NCBI GenBank assembly: GCA_019421015.1
Contig: JAHZGC010000051.1
Location: 1-5,621, forward strand
Length of the DNA: 5,621 nucleotides
Direction: 5' to 3'
DNA from: Coriobacteriaceae bacterium
Lineage (GTDB): Bacteria > Actinomycetota > Coriobacteriia > Coriobacteriales > UMGS124
Below, in pieces: positions 1 through 5,549 of this stretch. The notes under the pieces were generated by a model that saw only the letters and a list, made by a program, of their open reading frames with translations, made no database searches and was not told where the DNA came from. Each line of letters starts with the position of its first letter. Within the stretch, counting starts at the first letter, position 1. Made by a program: the position numbers and the translations under genes.

Positions 1-38
1 GCCTCGACCTGGGGCCAGGTGGAACGTTCAAGGCGCAT
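1..38 (-). CDS. Creatininase-family amidohydrolase, N-terminal fragment (runs off left edge)
   Basis: Only the first 13 codons are in the window; they read MRLERSTWPQVEA. The ATG at 38-36 is preceded by a strong Shine-Dalgarno (GAAGGGAG on the minus strand, at 52-45) with a 6-nt gap, so this is a real translation start. The pattern M-R-L-E-x-S-T-W-x-x-V-E is the usual opening of creatininase-family proteins. In these the next segment is normally a strand followed by the metal-binding E-Q-H-G motif, which lies outside the window. Family members hydrolyse cyclic or linear amides with a divalent metal site, usually in the cytosol. The gene points away from the DUF1016 gene, so the roughly 120 bp between their starts must hold divergent promoters; the best minus-strand -10 seen is a weak TACACT (75-80). 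The call rests on 13 residues and pattern memory, so the family is probable and the substrate unknown. Confidence 0.5.
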   Translation of the reverse strand, partial: MRLERSTWPQVE

Positions 39-143
39 GGGCGTCTCCCTTCGGGACGGGTTGCGGTCGGGAGTAGTGTAGCGCGGCAGGGCGGTCGTGC
101 GGAGGACTGCGGCTGGAATCTGCTGCCTTGGAGCGGACGTTGC

Positions 144-151
144 GGGTGGAG
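144..151 (+). promoter_or_regulatory. Ribosome binding site fixing the DUF1016 start at ATG 160
   Basis: GGGTGGAG lies 8 nt before the ATG at 160. The in-frame GTG at 97 has only a weak purine stretch before it, and the 21 residues it would add do not resemble the N-terminal helix of DUF1016 proteins. The ATG at 160 is therefore the preferred start. Confidence 0.5.
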
Positions 152-159
152 ACAAAAGG

Positions 160-999
160 ATGCTAGGGTGGCTGTTCGGCCAATATTGGGAAATCGGGCG
201 CAGGATACAGGAGGCGGTGGGCGACCGGGCGGCCTATGGTAAGCAGCTACTGGCGTATCTGTCAGAGCGGCTGACGGTGGATTTTGGGCCGGGGTTTACT
301 CAACGAGAGCTACGCCGTATGAGACAGTTCTATCAAGTGTTCTCAATTCGGTGCGCACTGCGCCCCGAATTGAGCTGGACTCACTATCGCCTGCTTATGC
401 GCGTGGAGAACGAGGAACGACGGACCTGGTACATGAACGAGGCGGCCGACGCGGGATGGAGCTCGCGGCAGCTTGACCGGCAGATCCAGACGTTTTATTA
501 CGATCGCCTGCTTGCCACCCAGGGCGACGACGCCAAACGCGAGGTCACCCGGGAGATTGGGACGACCCAGCCCGTCACCGAGGCCGACGGCATCGTGCGC
601 GACCCCTATGTGCTCGAGTTTTTGGGCATTCCCAAGGGCGCGACCTATTTGGAGAAGGACCTCGAAGACGCCCTTATCGGCAAGCTCCAGGAGTTCCTGC
701 TCGAGCTCGGTCGCGGCTTTTGCTTCGTGGGACGCCAGATGCGCATCAACGACGGTACCGATGACTACTATATCGACCTGGTCTTTTACAACTACCTCAC
801 CCGGCGTTTTGTGCTCATCGACCTCAAGACAAGAGATGCGACAGCCGGTGCGCTCGGCGTTCCCGAGGACACCGTGAGGAAATGGCTCAAGACGCTGCAG
901 GCGGTCGGAATCGAGGTGCTCTTGGCGAGAAGAGATACACGAGGCACCCCTTTGAGACGAAGGTGGCTGCGGCGATGGCCGCGGTCGACGAGGGCATGA
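160..999 (+). CDS. DUF1016 (YhcG-type) PDDEXK nuclease, C-terminally truncated and fused to transposase debris
   Basis: Residues 1 to about 223 match DUF1016 proteins, which have a helical N-terminal domain followed by a PDDEXK nuclease domain. Landmarks are YWEIGRRI near residue 10, the RRMRQFYQVF and LSWTHYRLLMRVE blocks, W-S-S-R-Q-L-x-R-Q-I, YVLEFLGI, YLEKDLEDALI, and the nuclease core with Asp206 (YIDLVFYN) and Asp221-x-Lys223 (FVLIDLK). Intact relatives run about 90 residues further, through a Gly-Gln-Met-x-Met-Tyr segment and a closing strand-helix part. Here the similarity stops at the lysine codon (826-828), and the frame continues for 56 codons through IS3-type sequence to TGA at 997-999. 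The first helix is probably also missing. Relatives are often found beside type I restriction-modification genes or in defence islands; none is here. More A+T and codons such as CTA and CAA than the neighbours suggest transfer. The metal-binding residues remain, but the fold is incomplete, so it is most likely a dead gene. The family call is firm; the loss of activity is inferred. Confidence 0.75.
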   Translation: MLGWLFGQYWEIGRRIQEAVGDRAAYGKQLLAYLSERLTVDFGPGFTQRELRRMRQFYQVFSIRCALRPELSWTHYRLLMRVENEERRTWYMNEAADAGWSSRQLDRQIQTFYYDRLLATQGDDAKREVTREIGTTQPVTEADGIVRDPYVLEFLGIPKGATYLEKDLEDALIGKLQEFLLELGRGFCFVGRQMRINDGTDDYYIDLVFYNYLTRRFVLIDLKTRDATAGALGVPEDTVRKWLKTLQAVGIEVLLARRDTRGTPLRRRWLRRWPRSTRA

Positions 1000-1085
1000 C
1001 GAAAGCCAGGGCGATGGCCGTCTTCGGCATAGCCTCCACGTCCCCGCTCGAAAGGTGGTGCAGGGCGTACCGCGAGGGCGGCGCC
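829..1085 (+). pseudogene. IS3-family (IS150-like) orfA remnant, frameshifted and truncated at both ends
   Basis: Two helix-turn-helix units in tandem, the layout of IS150-type OrfA, are readable in two frames. The first (ATAGALGVPEDTVRKWLK, about 838-924) is in the nuclease frame. The second (GEKRYTRHPFETKV through ASTSPLERWCRAYREGGA, about 924-1085) is in the third frame. A small deletion or insertion near 918-927 joins them. OrfA binds the element ends and, with OrfB supplied by frameshifting, makes the transposase. Here the N-terminus is cut off by the nuclease fusion, similarity ends around 1085, and no OrfB or terminal repeat is visible. This is a dead internal slice left by insertion followed by deletion. 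It could instead be an IS150-like helix-turn-helix protein domain captured by recombination. Confidence 0.65.
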
Positions 1086-1109
1086 GGGACGCCTTCGATG
1101 CGTCCCGGC
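1083..1109. repeat. 10-bp perfect inverted repeat between convergent genes; possible bidirectional terminator
   Basis: Arms 1083-1092 (GCCGGGACGC) and 1100-1109 (GCGTCCCGGC) pair perfectly around a 7-nt loop. The structure lies about 110 bp past the stop of the minus-strand flavoenzyme gene and just past the end of the plus-strand orfA remnant, where a shared terminator is expected. No T-run follows on either strand, so intrinsic termination is doubtful. The 1110-1216 stretch holds only weak GC stems such as 1151-1167. Confidence 0.4.
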
Positions 1110-1216
1110 CCCGCCGATGCAATGCCCCTTTGTCTATGGCGTCACGCGCCGGCGCATGTCGGGCGCCGTTTCCTCTCGGCGCGCCAACGCGACCGCGGCC
1201 CAGCTTGCGGTTGCGC

Positions 1217-2866
1217 TTACGCCTGCGGCGTGTTGGCCAGGGCGCTGCGGGCCGAGATGCGGCCGAACGCGGCGCACTCACCCAGGTTGCCGCAGCCGTT
1301 GTAGAAGTGGCCCCACACCGATCCGAACTCGCCGGCCGAATAGAGGTTCGGGATCGGGTTGCCGTCGGGGTCGAGGATTTCGCCCTTGGCGGAGCGCACA
1401 GGGCCGCCGTCGGTGTTGAGCATCGTGGGAATGCACAGCACGGCGTAGAACGGGCCGGTCGTAATCGGGGTCAGCGTGTCGGCGGGACGGTAGAACGCCA
1501 GGTCCTCGCCCTGCTCGCACCAGTGGTTCCACAAATCGACGGTCTTCACGAGCTCCTCGGCGGGCACCTCGATGGCGGCGGCAAGGTCCTCGATAGTGTC
1601 GGCGCTCACGGCCCAGCCGTCGGCCACGGGGTCATCGGAGACGTCTGCGGGGAACGCGCCCGCGTCGAGCCCGGCCTGGTCGAAGACGAACCAGCCCTTG
1701 GGGGGCAGCGGCAGGTGCACCCAGTTTCCGCCGAACTGCGTGATGCCGTGGCGGTAGCCCACGTTGCAGGCCATATTGGAGTCCGGCTCGGTGCCTCTGT
1801 AGAGGTTACAGCCGTCGTAGTCGTTGTAGAAGCGGCGGCCGTTGACGCCGACGGTGATGCCGTGCTGCTTGGTCACGAAGCTGTGCTTGACCGAGGCGAA
1901 GCGCGTGTTCTCGAGGTCGCGCAGGGTCATCCAGAACTGGGCGCCGCCGTGCATGTGCCAGAAGTCGGCGCCGACCTTCATGCAGGCGCGGTGGCCGTCG
2001 CCGGTGTTGGCGACGCCGGCTAGCGGGACGCACCCCTGGATGCCCGTGTAGGTGAACATCATCTCGGGGTCGTTCTCGAAGCCGCCTGTGCACATGATGA
2101 CGCCACGGTTGGCCTTGTAGCGCTTGCCGCCGACCACGACGCCGAGGACCGCCTTGCTCTCGGGGTCCTGCACCAGCTCGTCCATCGGGGTCTCGGGCAG
2201 GTAGGTGATGGTGTCGGCGTGCTGGTTCATGACGTCGAACAGGAAGTGGTAGACGTGGAACGCGCCGCCGGCCTCGGGGTTGAACTCGTAGTAGCCCACG
2301 GTGTGGTCGTTGGGGAACTCGGCGTACTCGCTGGTCTTCTCGCCCGTGGCGTCCGGCGGGTAGAGGTTGAGCTGGTCCTCGGTGGCGCCGAGCGACAGGA
2401 TCCAGGTGAGGTTCTCCTTGAGCTCGGTGGCAAAGGCGTGGATGACGTCGTCGGGCGTGGCCTCGCCGATGAGGCACTGCAGGTAGACCTCGGCGCCCTC
2501 GACGTCGTCGATGTACATGACATCGCCGGCGCTGTAGGGGCTGTTGCCCGAACCCGACGCCCTCTTCTCGACGAGCAGGCACGTGGCGCCTTCGCCCTCG
2601 GTGGCCACGGTGACCGCGGCGGTGAGGCCCGCCATGCCGGCGCCCACGACGACGACGTCGTACGCGCCGTCCCAGCCTTCGGGCGCGTCGGCGGTCGAGG
2701 CGTCGGTCACGGCGGCGGTGGCCTCGGCGGAGTCGTCCCCGTCGGCGTGGTCGGCCGCGTAGACGGCGAACGCGCTTGCGGGAAGGGCGGCGCCGGCAGT
2801 GGCGGCGGCCAGGGCGCCCGCCCCCTTGATGAACGTGCGGCGGTCGGAAACGGTGGTGCGTGTCAT
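1217..2866 (-). CDS. Tat-exported FAD-dependent oxidoreductase (fumarate reductase / 3-ketosteroid dehydrogenase-like flavoprotein)
   Basis: The 549-residue protein starts at ATG 2866, chosen because AGGAGG sits 5 nt upstream and the Tat signal begins at once; a longer in-frame start would add 25 unrelated residues. Residues 8-14 (DRRTFIKG region) are the twin-arginine motif, 15-35 the hydrophobic core with probable cleavage near Ala34 or Ala37, and 38-65 an acidic Ala/Asp-rich linker. Residues 70-80 are the FAD dinucleotide fold (GAGMAG at 75-80, Glu100 closing strand 2); NTGDG at 287-291 and the PIPNLYSAGEF block at 505-514 are typical FAD-binding family segments. No CxxCH haem motif is present, so electrons must come from another protein. 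By eye, the substrate His and Arg of fumarate reductases are not conserved: the HHTMGG equivalent reads IPTMLNTDGG (479-488), and the NRLGGN arginine position reads Asn527. The C-terminal GHFYNGCG (519-526) instead recalls the Tyr-x-x-x-Gly of ketosteroid dehydrogenases. The likely role is exported anaerobic reduction or oxidation of an unidentified organic compound. The family is firm; the substrate is unknown. Confidence 0.88.
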   Translation of the reverse strand: MTRTTVSDRRTFIKGAGALAAATAGAALPASAFAVYAADHADGDDSAEATAAVTDASTADAPEGWDGAYDVVVVGAGMAGLTAAVTVATEGEGATCLLVEKRASGSGNSPYSAGDVMYIDDVEGAEVYLQCLIGEATPDDVIHAFATELKENLTWILSLGATEDQLNLYPPDATGEKTSEYAEFPNDHTVGYYEFNPEAGGAFHVYHFLFDVMNQHADTITYLPETPMDELVQDPESKAVLGVVVGGKRYKANRGVIMCTGGFENDPEMMFTYTGIQGCVPLAGVANTGDGHRACMKVGADFWHMHGGAQFWMTLRDLENTRFASVKHSFVTKQHGITVGVNGRRFYNDYDGCNLYRGTEPDSNMACNVGYRHGITQFGGNWVHLPLPPKGWFVFDQAGLDAGAFPADVSDDPVADGWAVSADTIEDLAAAIEVPAEELVKTVDLWNHWCEQGEDLAFYRPADTLTPITTGPFYAVLCIPTMLNTDGGPVRSAKGEILDPDGNPIPNLYSAGEFGSVWGHFYNGCGNLGECAAFGRISARSALANTPQA

Positions 2867-2871
2867 ACAAA

Positions 2872-2877
2872 CCTCCT
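2872..2877 (-). promoter_or_regulatory. Strong ribosome binding site of the flavoenzyme gene
   Basis: On the minus strand AGGAGG stands 5 nt before the ATG at 2866. It is a perfect anti-16S match and decides the start against the longer in-frame alternative. Confidence 0.8.
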
Positions 2878-2898
2878 CGTGTCGGTTGTGCGGTGCAC

Positions 2899-2939
2899 GT
2901 CCGATGGTCCGCCACACCGGGGCGCGGGCCAAGTCGGAC
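2899..2939 (-). promoter_or_regulatory. Long imperfect hairpin in the flavoenzyme leader
   Basis: On the minus strand GTCCGA (2939-2934) pairs with TCGGAC (2904-2899). After a 2-nt bulge TGG pairs with CCA, and after one mismatch CCGC pairs with GCGG: 13 pairs around an 11-nt loop. It ends about 20 nt before the AGGAGG. It could be a leader structure affecting translation or an operator with two half-sites about 35 bp apart centre to centre. The function is inferred from position only. Confidence 0.35.
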
Positions 2940-2976
2940 ACGGGGATGATTTGGGTAGGACGTGCCGGGTGACGGC

Positions 2977-3006
2977 ATTAAAACACCAGCTACTAAGCGG
3001 TATCCG
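2977..3006 (-). promoter_or_regulatory. Candidate promoter of the flavoenzyme gene
   Basis: On the minus strand TTTAAT (2982-2977) matches the -10 consensus at 5 of 6 positions. Eighteen nt upstream CGGATA (3006-3001) matches the -35 at only 3 of 6, as expected for an activator-dependent promoter. GCGG-TAT-CCGC (2998-3008), a short inverted repeat, overlaps the -35. The implied transcript starts near 2970, giving a leader of about 100 nt that contains the 2899-2939 hairpin. Confidence 0.35.
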
Positions 3007-3013
3007 CAAAGTC

Positions 3014-3028
3014 GCGCAAAAAACGCGC
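3014..3028 (-). terminator. Weak candidate terminator after the LuxR gene
   Basis: Read on the minus strand, a very GC-rich stretch just after the LuxR stop leads into six T residues (3023-3018), flanked by a 4-bp GCGC/GCGC stem. The stem is too short for a confident intrinsic terminator, so read-through from the LuxR gene into the flavoenzyme gene is possible. Confidence 0.25.
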
Positions 3029-3050
3029 CCCGCCCGGTGCCGGACCTGCC

Positions 3051-4460
3051 TCAGACGCCTGCGAGCGTCTGCAGCTCCTCGCGGCTGTGCACGCCGAGCT
3101 TCTTGTAGAGCCGGTCGGCATGGGTCTTGACGGTGTTTTCGGATATGTAGAGCGTTTCGGCGACGTAGCCCCGCGACCGTCCGGCGCACAGCATCTGCAT
3201 GACCTCGATTTCGCGCGGGGTGAGGCGGTGCTCGGCGCCCACGGCGGCGCAGCGGGCGTTGATCTGGGCGACGTCGGCGGTGCGCACCTGCCGGCCGCGC
3301 AGGTCGTCGAAGAGCTGCAGCAGGTCGGGGTTGCGCGAGTCGAGGCATAGGGCGAGCACGACGAACAGCATGAACAGCAGCACGGTGCACAGCGGGGCGA
3401 GCCCGAGCACCGCGGGGGCCGCCGACCCGGCGAGTTTGCCGAAGAACGAGGCGAGCCCGTAGGCGCCCAGGCCGACGCCCACCACCAGGTACGACGGTAT
3501 GGGCGTGTGGTGGGCGACCGTGCAGATGGTGAGCCACAGGATGGGGATGAGCAGGTCGGCCGCTATGGAGGAGGCAATCCAGAGCACGGGGCCCTCCAGG
3601 CCGATCGAGATGACGAGCAGGGCGAACGCGGCGACGGTGTAGAGCCCGCGCCACAGGAGCACGAAGTCGAACGCGAGCTGGGTTTTGAGGGTCCATACGA
3701 GGACGAGGCAGCTGAGAAGCACCGTGAACGCTGCCTTGATGGGGTAGGCGAAGCTCAGGTCGGCTGCGTAGGGGTTGGTGCCGCTGAGGATGAGCTGGTT
3801 GTTGAGGGTGAGCGCGACGACAATCGCCCAGAGCTTCCAGGTGCTGAAGCTCGCATCGTGGGGATGGGCCGACGGTTCGGCGGCATCGCCGGCGTGCGGG
3901 GAGGGGGAGGTCTGCGCGCGCAGCGCCCGGGCGAACATGAGCCCCGACAGGAGGGGAACCGCAGCGGCGAGCGCGGTGCTCGCCCCGAGCGGCAGGGCGT
4001 AGAGCACGGTGCGCCCGACGGTCCACGCGATGCACCCCACGAAGATGAGGCGGATGAGCTCGCGCAGCTTGCGGTGGGAAAGGCAGACGGCCCAGCGCAC
4101 GTAGGACCAGCCGATGCCCAGGCCGGCGGCGATCGAGCCCGCCAGGGCGAGATAGGGGCTCGCCCCGAACAGGGCGGGGCTCACCAGCAGCACGCACGAG
4201 GCGGACATGCCCACCGATGCGGCCCAGTCCGCGGCGCGCAGGCCGGCGGAGCCCGCGCCGGAGGCCGCGGGGTCGCCCCGGCGACGCCCCAGAAGGCATG
4301 CGACGGCGATGGTGAGAAGGGAGAACCAGAGGTAGATGTTGCAGAACCCGAAGTTTGCAGGCAGATAGCTGTTGTGGGTGTTGTCCCACGAGAACAGGAC
4401 CATGGGCGCCCAGGCACCGTAGCGCGAAAGCCTCGTTGCGATGGATGCCGCCATGTTCAT
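3051..4460 (-). CDS. Polytopic membrane LuxR-family transcriptional regulator
   Basis: A 469-residue protein. Residues about 40-373 hold some eleven hydrophobic spans (for example 40-57, 86-98, 102-125, 136-180 as two, 208-226, 240-258, 266-311 as two, 322-373 as two), with a hydrophilic loop at 181-206. A short linker leads to a C-terminal LuxR/GerE helix-turn-helix at 413-466, with LTPREIEVM, then ISENTVKTHADRLYKKLGV as the recognition part. No response-regulator receiver domain is present, so the membrane part is presumably the sensor and the DNA-binding domain faces the cytosol. Such regulators are abundant in Eggerthella, where relatives control neighbouring reductase genes in response to the enzyme's substrate; the flavoenzyme begins 184 bp downstream on the same strand. 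The ATG at 4460 is chosen (GGGG runs upstream; ATG 4454 is nearly as good), because the ATG at 4505 overlaps the TATAAT box. The family is firm; the ligand is unknown. Confidence 0.88.
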   Translation of the reverse strand: MNMAASIATRLSRYGAWAPMVLFSWDNTHNSYLPANFGFCNIYLWFSLLTIAVACLLGRRRGDPAASGAGSAGLRAADWAASVGMSASCVLLVSPALFGASPYLALAGSIAAGLGIGWSYVRWAVCLSHRKLRELIRLIFVGCIAWTVGRTVLYALPLGASTALAAAVPLLSGLMFARALRAQTSPSPHAGDAAEPSAHPHDASFSTWKLWAIVVALTLNNQLILSGTNPYAADLSFAYPIKAAFTVLLSCLVLVWTLKTQLAFDFVLLWRGLYTVAAFALLVISIGLEGPVLWIASSIAADLLIPILWLTICTVAHHTPIPSYLVVGVGLGAYGLASFFGKLAGSAAPAVLGLAPLCTVLLFMLFVVLALCLDSRNPDLLQLFDDLRGRQVRTADVAQINARCAAVGAEHRLTPREIEVMQMLCAGRSRGYVAETLYISENTVKTHADRLYKKLGVHSREELQTLAGV

Positions 4461-4503
4461 CCCCCAGCCCCGTCCGTGTTGCCGTCCCTGCGACGGCGCT
4501 CCC

Positions 4504-4509
4504 ATTATA
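4504..4509 (-). promoter_or_regulatory. -10 box (TATAAT) of the LuxR regulator gene
   Basis: A perfect TATAAT on the minus strand in otherwise GC-rich DNA. Transcription would begin near 4497, leaving a leader of about 37 nt before ATG 4460. The -35 region around 4527-4532 reads CGCGAC and is poor. Because the box contains the ATG at 4505, that codon would lie outside the transcript. Confidence 0.5.
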
Positions 4510-4511
4510 CG

Positions 4512-4525
4512 GCGACGGCCGTCGC
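4512..4525. promoter_or_regulatory. 14-bp perfect palindrome in the regulator promoter; operator candidate
   Basis: GCGACGGCCGTCGC is identical on both strands and lies between the TATAAT box and the -35 position, where a bound protein would block polymerase. Autoregulation by the LuxR protein or control by another repressor is inferred from position. In such GC-rich DNA a chance palindrome of this size is possible. Confidence 0.35.
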
Positions 4526-4540
4526 GGTCGCGGCCCGGGC

Positions 4541-4576
4541 GCGTTCTCCAGAGGTCTCCCGGCTTTCTGGGAACGC
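4541..4576. repeat. Imperfect 11-bp inverted repeat upstream of the regulator promoter
   Basis: GCGTTC pairs with GAACGC, then after a 1-nt bulge CCAGA pairs with TCTGG, leaving a loop of about 13 nt. On the minus strand it lies about 45-80 bp upstream of the inferred transcription start, a usual place for an activator site. It might instead be an old terminator stem of the upstream gene, but no T-run follows on either strand. Confidence 0.35.
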
Positions 4577-4614
4577 TGTGGAGTTCTTGGCGCTGGCGTT
4601 GGAGGGGGCTTGTC

Positions 4615-4633
4615 CCAATGTCATTAACTTAAG
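4615..4633 (+). repeat. IS4-like terminal inverted repeat, left
   Basis: CCAATGTCATTAACTTAAG, the exact reverse complement of 5498-5516. After one mismatch, four more inner bases also pair. The TAA stop of the transposase frame (4631-4629) lies inside this repeat. Confidence 0.85.
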
Positions 4634-5416
4634 CCGCCCGAGTCGTCAGAACACCCTTCTTGTGGGTCGTGCTGTTGCGCCTCGGCCTCGAGGGGCTGTT
4701 CAGACCCGCGCGGCTGTACTCACGGCCCGGCCTCACGGGCACCAGGCACCCCCCCCTCAGCTCCTCCACGACCGCGTCCATGAGGGCGGCGCTCTCGGCG
4801 GGAGGGGCGAGGAACGCCCCCACCAGCTCCTCCTTGGCGACCCCCAGGGTGTAGGAGCGGTTGACGGTCATGCGGTGGGCCCCGGAGGGCTCGGGAAGCC
4901 CCAGGTCCGCCTCGTTTGCGAGGTCGAGTTCAGCAGGTAGGAGGTGGCGTGGATGTCCCGCTCGATGAGGACGGGCTTGCCGCCGGTGAAGCTCTCCATC
5001 TGCAGGCGGTCCTTCACCATCTGGAAGCAGGCCTCGATCCCCCGGCGGGCGCGGTAGACGCCTCCGAGCTCCCCGCGCGGCAGCTCGGAGACGGGGACGT
5101 TCGTGACCAGGCACTCCTCGCGCCCGGCGACCGCGACGGTCGCGAATCGGGCCCTCAGGCCCCCTTCGGGCAGGGAGGTCGCCGCAGCCGGGTCGGGCCT
5201 CTCCCGCGCCTTGAGGAACCCCGGCGCGCTTATGTGCATCCCGTGCCTCCTCCCGAGCTCGCGCAGCTCCATCTTGAGGGAACGGCCCCTCCTCGCGACT
5301 ATGGCCCCGAATACCTCGGCGCAGCCCATCTCGCGCCGCCTGGTGAAGTCCCGCGGCCTGCGTCTGCACATCGCCGCGAACCACTCGCCCCGGACCTCCG
5401 CCGCGTCGGCGGCCAC
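4629..5416 (-). pseudogene. IS4-family transposase pseudogene (internal deletion plus frameshift)
   Basis: The frame opening at GTG 5416 encodes an IS4-type N-terminus (EWFAAMCRRRPRDFTRRREM, then a segment rich in Arg and Leu to GFLKARER near residue 72). It then jumps at about residues 76-82 directly to the C-terminal catalytic part, so the middle region that normally carries the first two catalytic aspartates is gone. The IS4 signature Y-(2)-R-(3)-E-(6)-K is perfect at residues 121-135 (YRARRGIEACFQMVK), followed by D-R-L-Q-M-E-S-F-T-G. Near 4928 the frame breaks; similarity continues one frame over (LDLANEADLGLPEPSG, HRMTVNRSYTLGVAKEELVG, and the tail SPSRPRRNSTTHKK) to TAA at 4631-4629. 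Open sequence continues upstream of 5416 to about 5503, but without an ATG or GTG in frame, so the original start is uncertain. The gene cannot make active transposase. Confidence 0.8.
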
Positions 5417-5497
5417 CCTCAGTGAAGCCCCTATGCCCGTCTCCCGCCCCCGTCGGCTGCAATCCCGCGACTGTACACCAAAAACGGCTGTCGGCGC

Positions 5498-5516
5498 CTT
5501 AAGTTAATGACATTGG
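5498..5516 (-). repeat. IS4-like terminal inverted repeat, right
   Basis: CTTAAGTTAATGACATTGG on the plus strand, the exact complement of the left repeat. Its outer end is 1 nt from the GC hairpin at 5518-5540. Confidence 0.85.
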
Positions 5517-5517
5517 C

Positions 5518-5540
5518 GCCCCCCTGCACACCCGGGGGGC
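5518..5540 (-). terminator. GC hairpin just after the right-edge gene; possible terminator cut by the IS
   Basis: GCCCCCC (5518-5524) pairs with GGGGGGC (5534-5540) around a 9-nt loop, beginning 9 bp after the stop codon of the minus-strand gene. No T-run follows: the IS4 element begins 1 nt beyond the stem, so a T-tract may have been displaced. Some transposons favour terminator stems as targets. Confidence 0.4.
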
Positions 5541-5549
5541 CGGCACGCC

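Larger units (their letters stand above)
4615..5516 (-). mobile_element. Defective IS4-family insertion sequence with intact ends
   Basis: A 902-bp element bounded by perfect 19-bp terminal inverted repeats (4615-4633 and 5498-5516) encloses a single damaged IS4-type transposase gene on the minus strand. IS4 elements move by cut-and-paste using a DDE transposase. Full-length relatives are normally well over 1.2 kb, so this copy has lost several hundred bp from the middle. It cannot move by itself, but its ends could be used by a related transposase elsewhere in the genome. It sits between the regulator promoter and the unidentified gene at the right edge. No target-site duplication is visible in the flanks. 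Confidence 0.8.

Noticed and set aside
97..159. GTG start at 97 extending the nuclease by 21 residues
   Set aside because: The upstream RBS is weak and the residues do not resemble the family; ATG 160 has a good RBS.
1055..2023. Long plus-strand open frame opposite the flavoenzyme gene
   Set aside because: It is antisense to a protein with clear Tat and FAD motifs, and its translation is low-complexity Val/Gly/Ala/Arg, typical of GC-rich shadow frames.
2863..4389. Long minus-strand frame overlapping the regulator in another frame
   Set aside because: The translation is Arg/Pro/His-rich with no domain, while the alternative frame gives clean membrane spans and a LuxR domain.
4461..4505. ATG 4505 as the start of the LuxR regulator
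   Set aside because: It is part of the TATAAT box, and the added residues are not hydrophobic or family-like.
3507..4940. A 477-codon plus-strand open frame spanning the regulator and the IS4 element
   Set aside because: It crosses the terminal repeat of the IS and lies antisense to a clear membrane LuxR protein; its composition is dominated by Gly, Arg, Glu and Ala with no recognisable domain.
4603..5528. Target-site duplication flanking the IS4 element
   Set aside because: The 8-12 bases outside each end were compared by eye and do not match.
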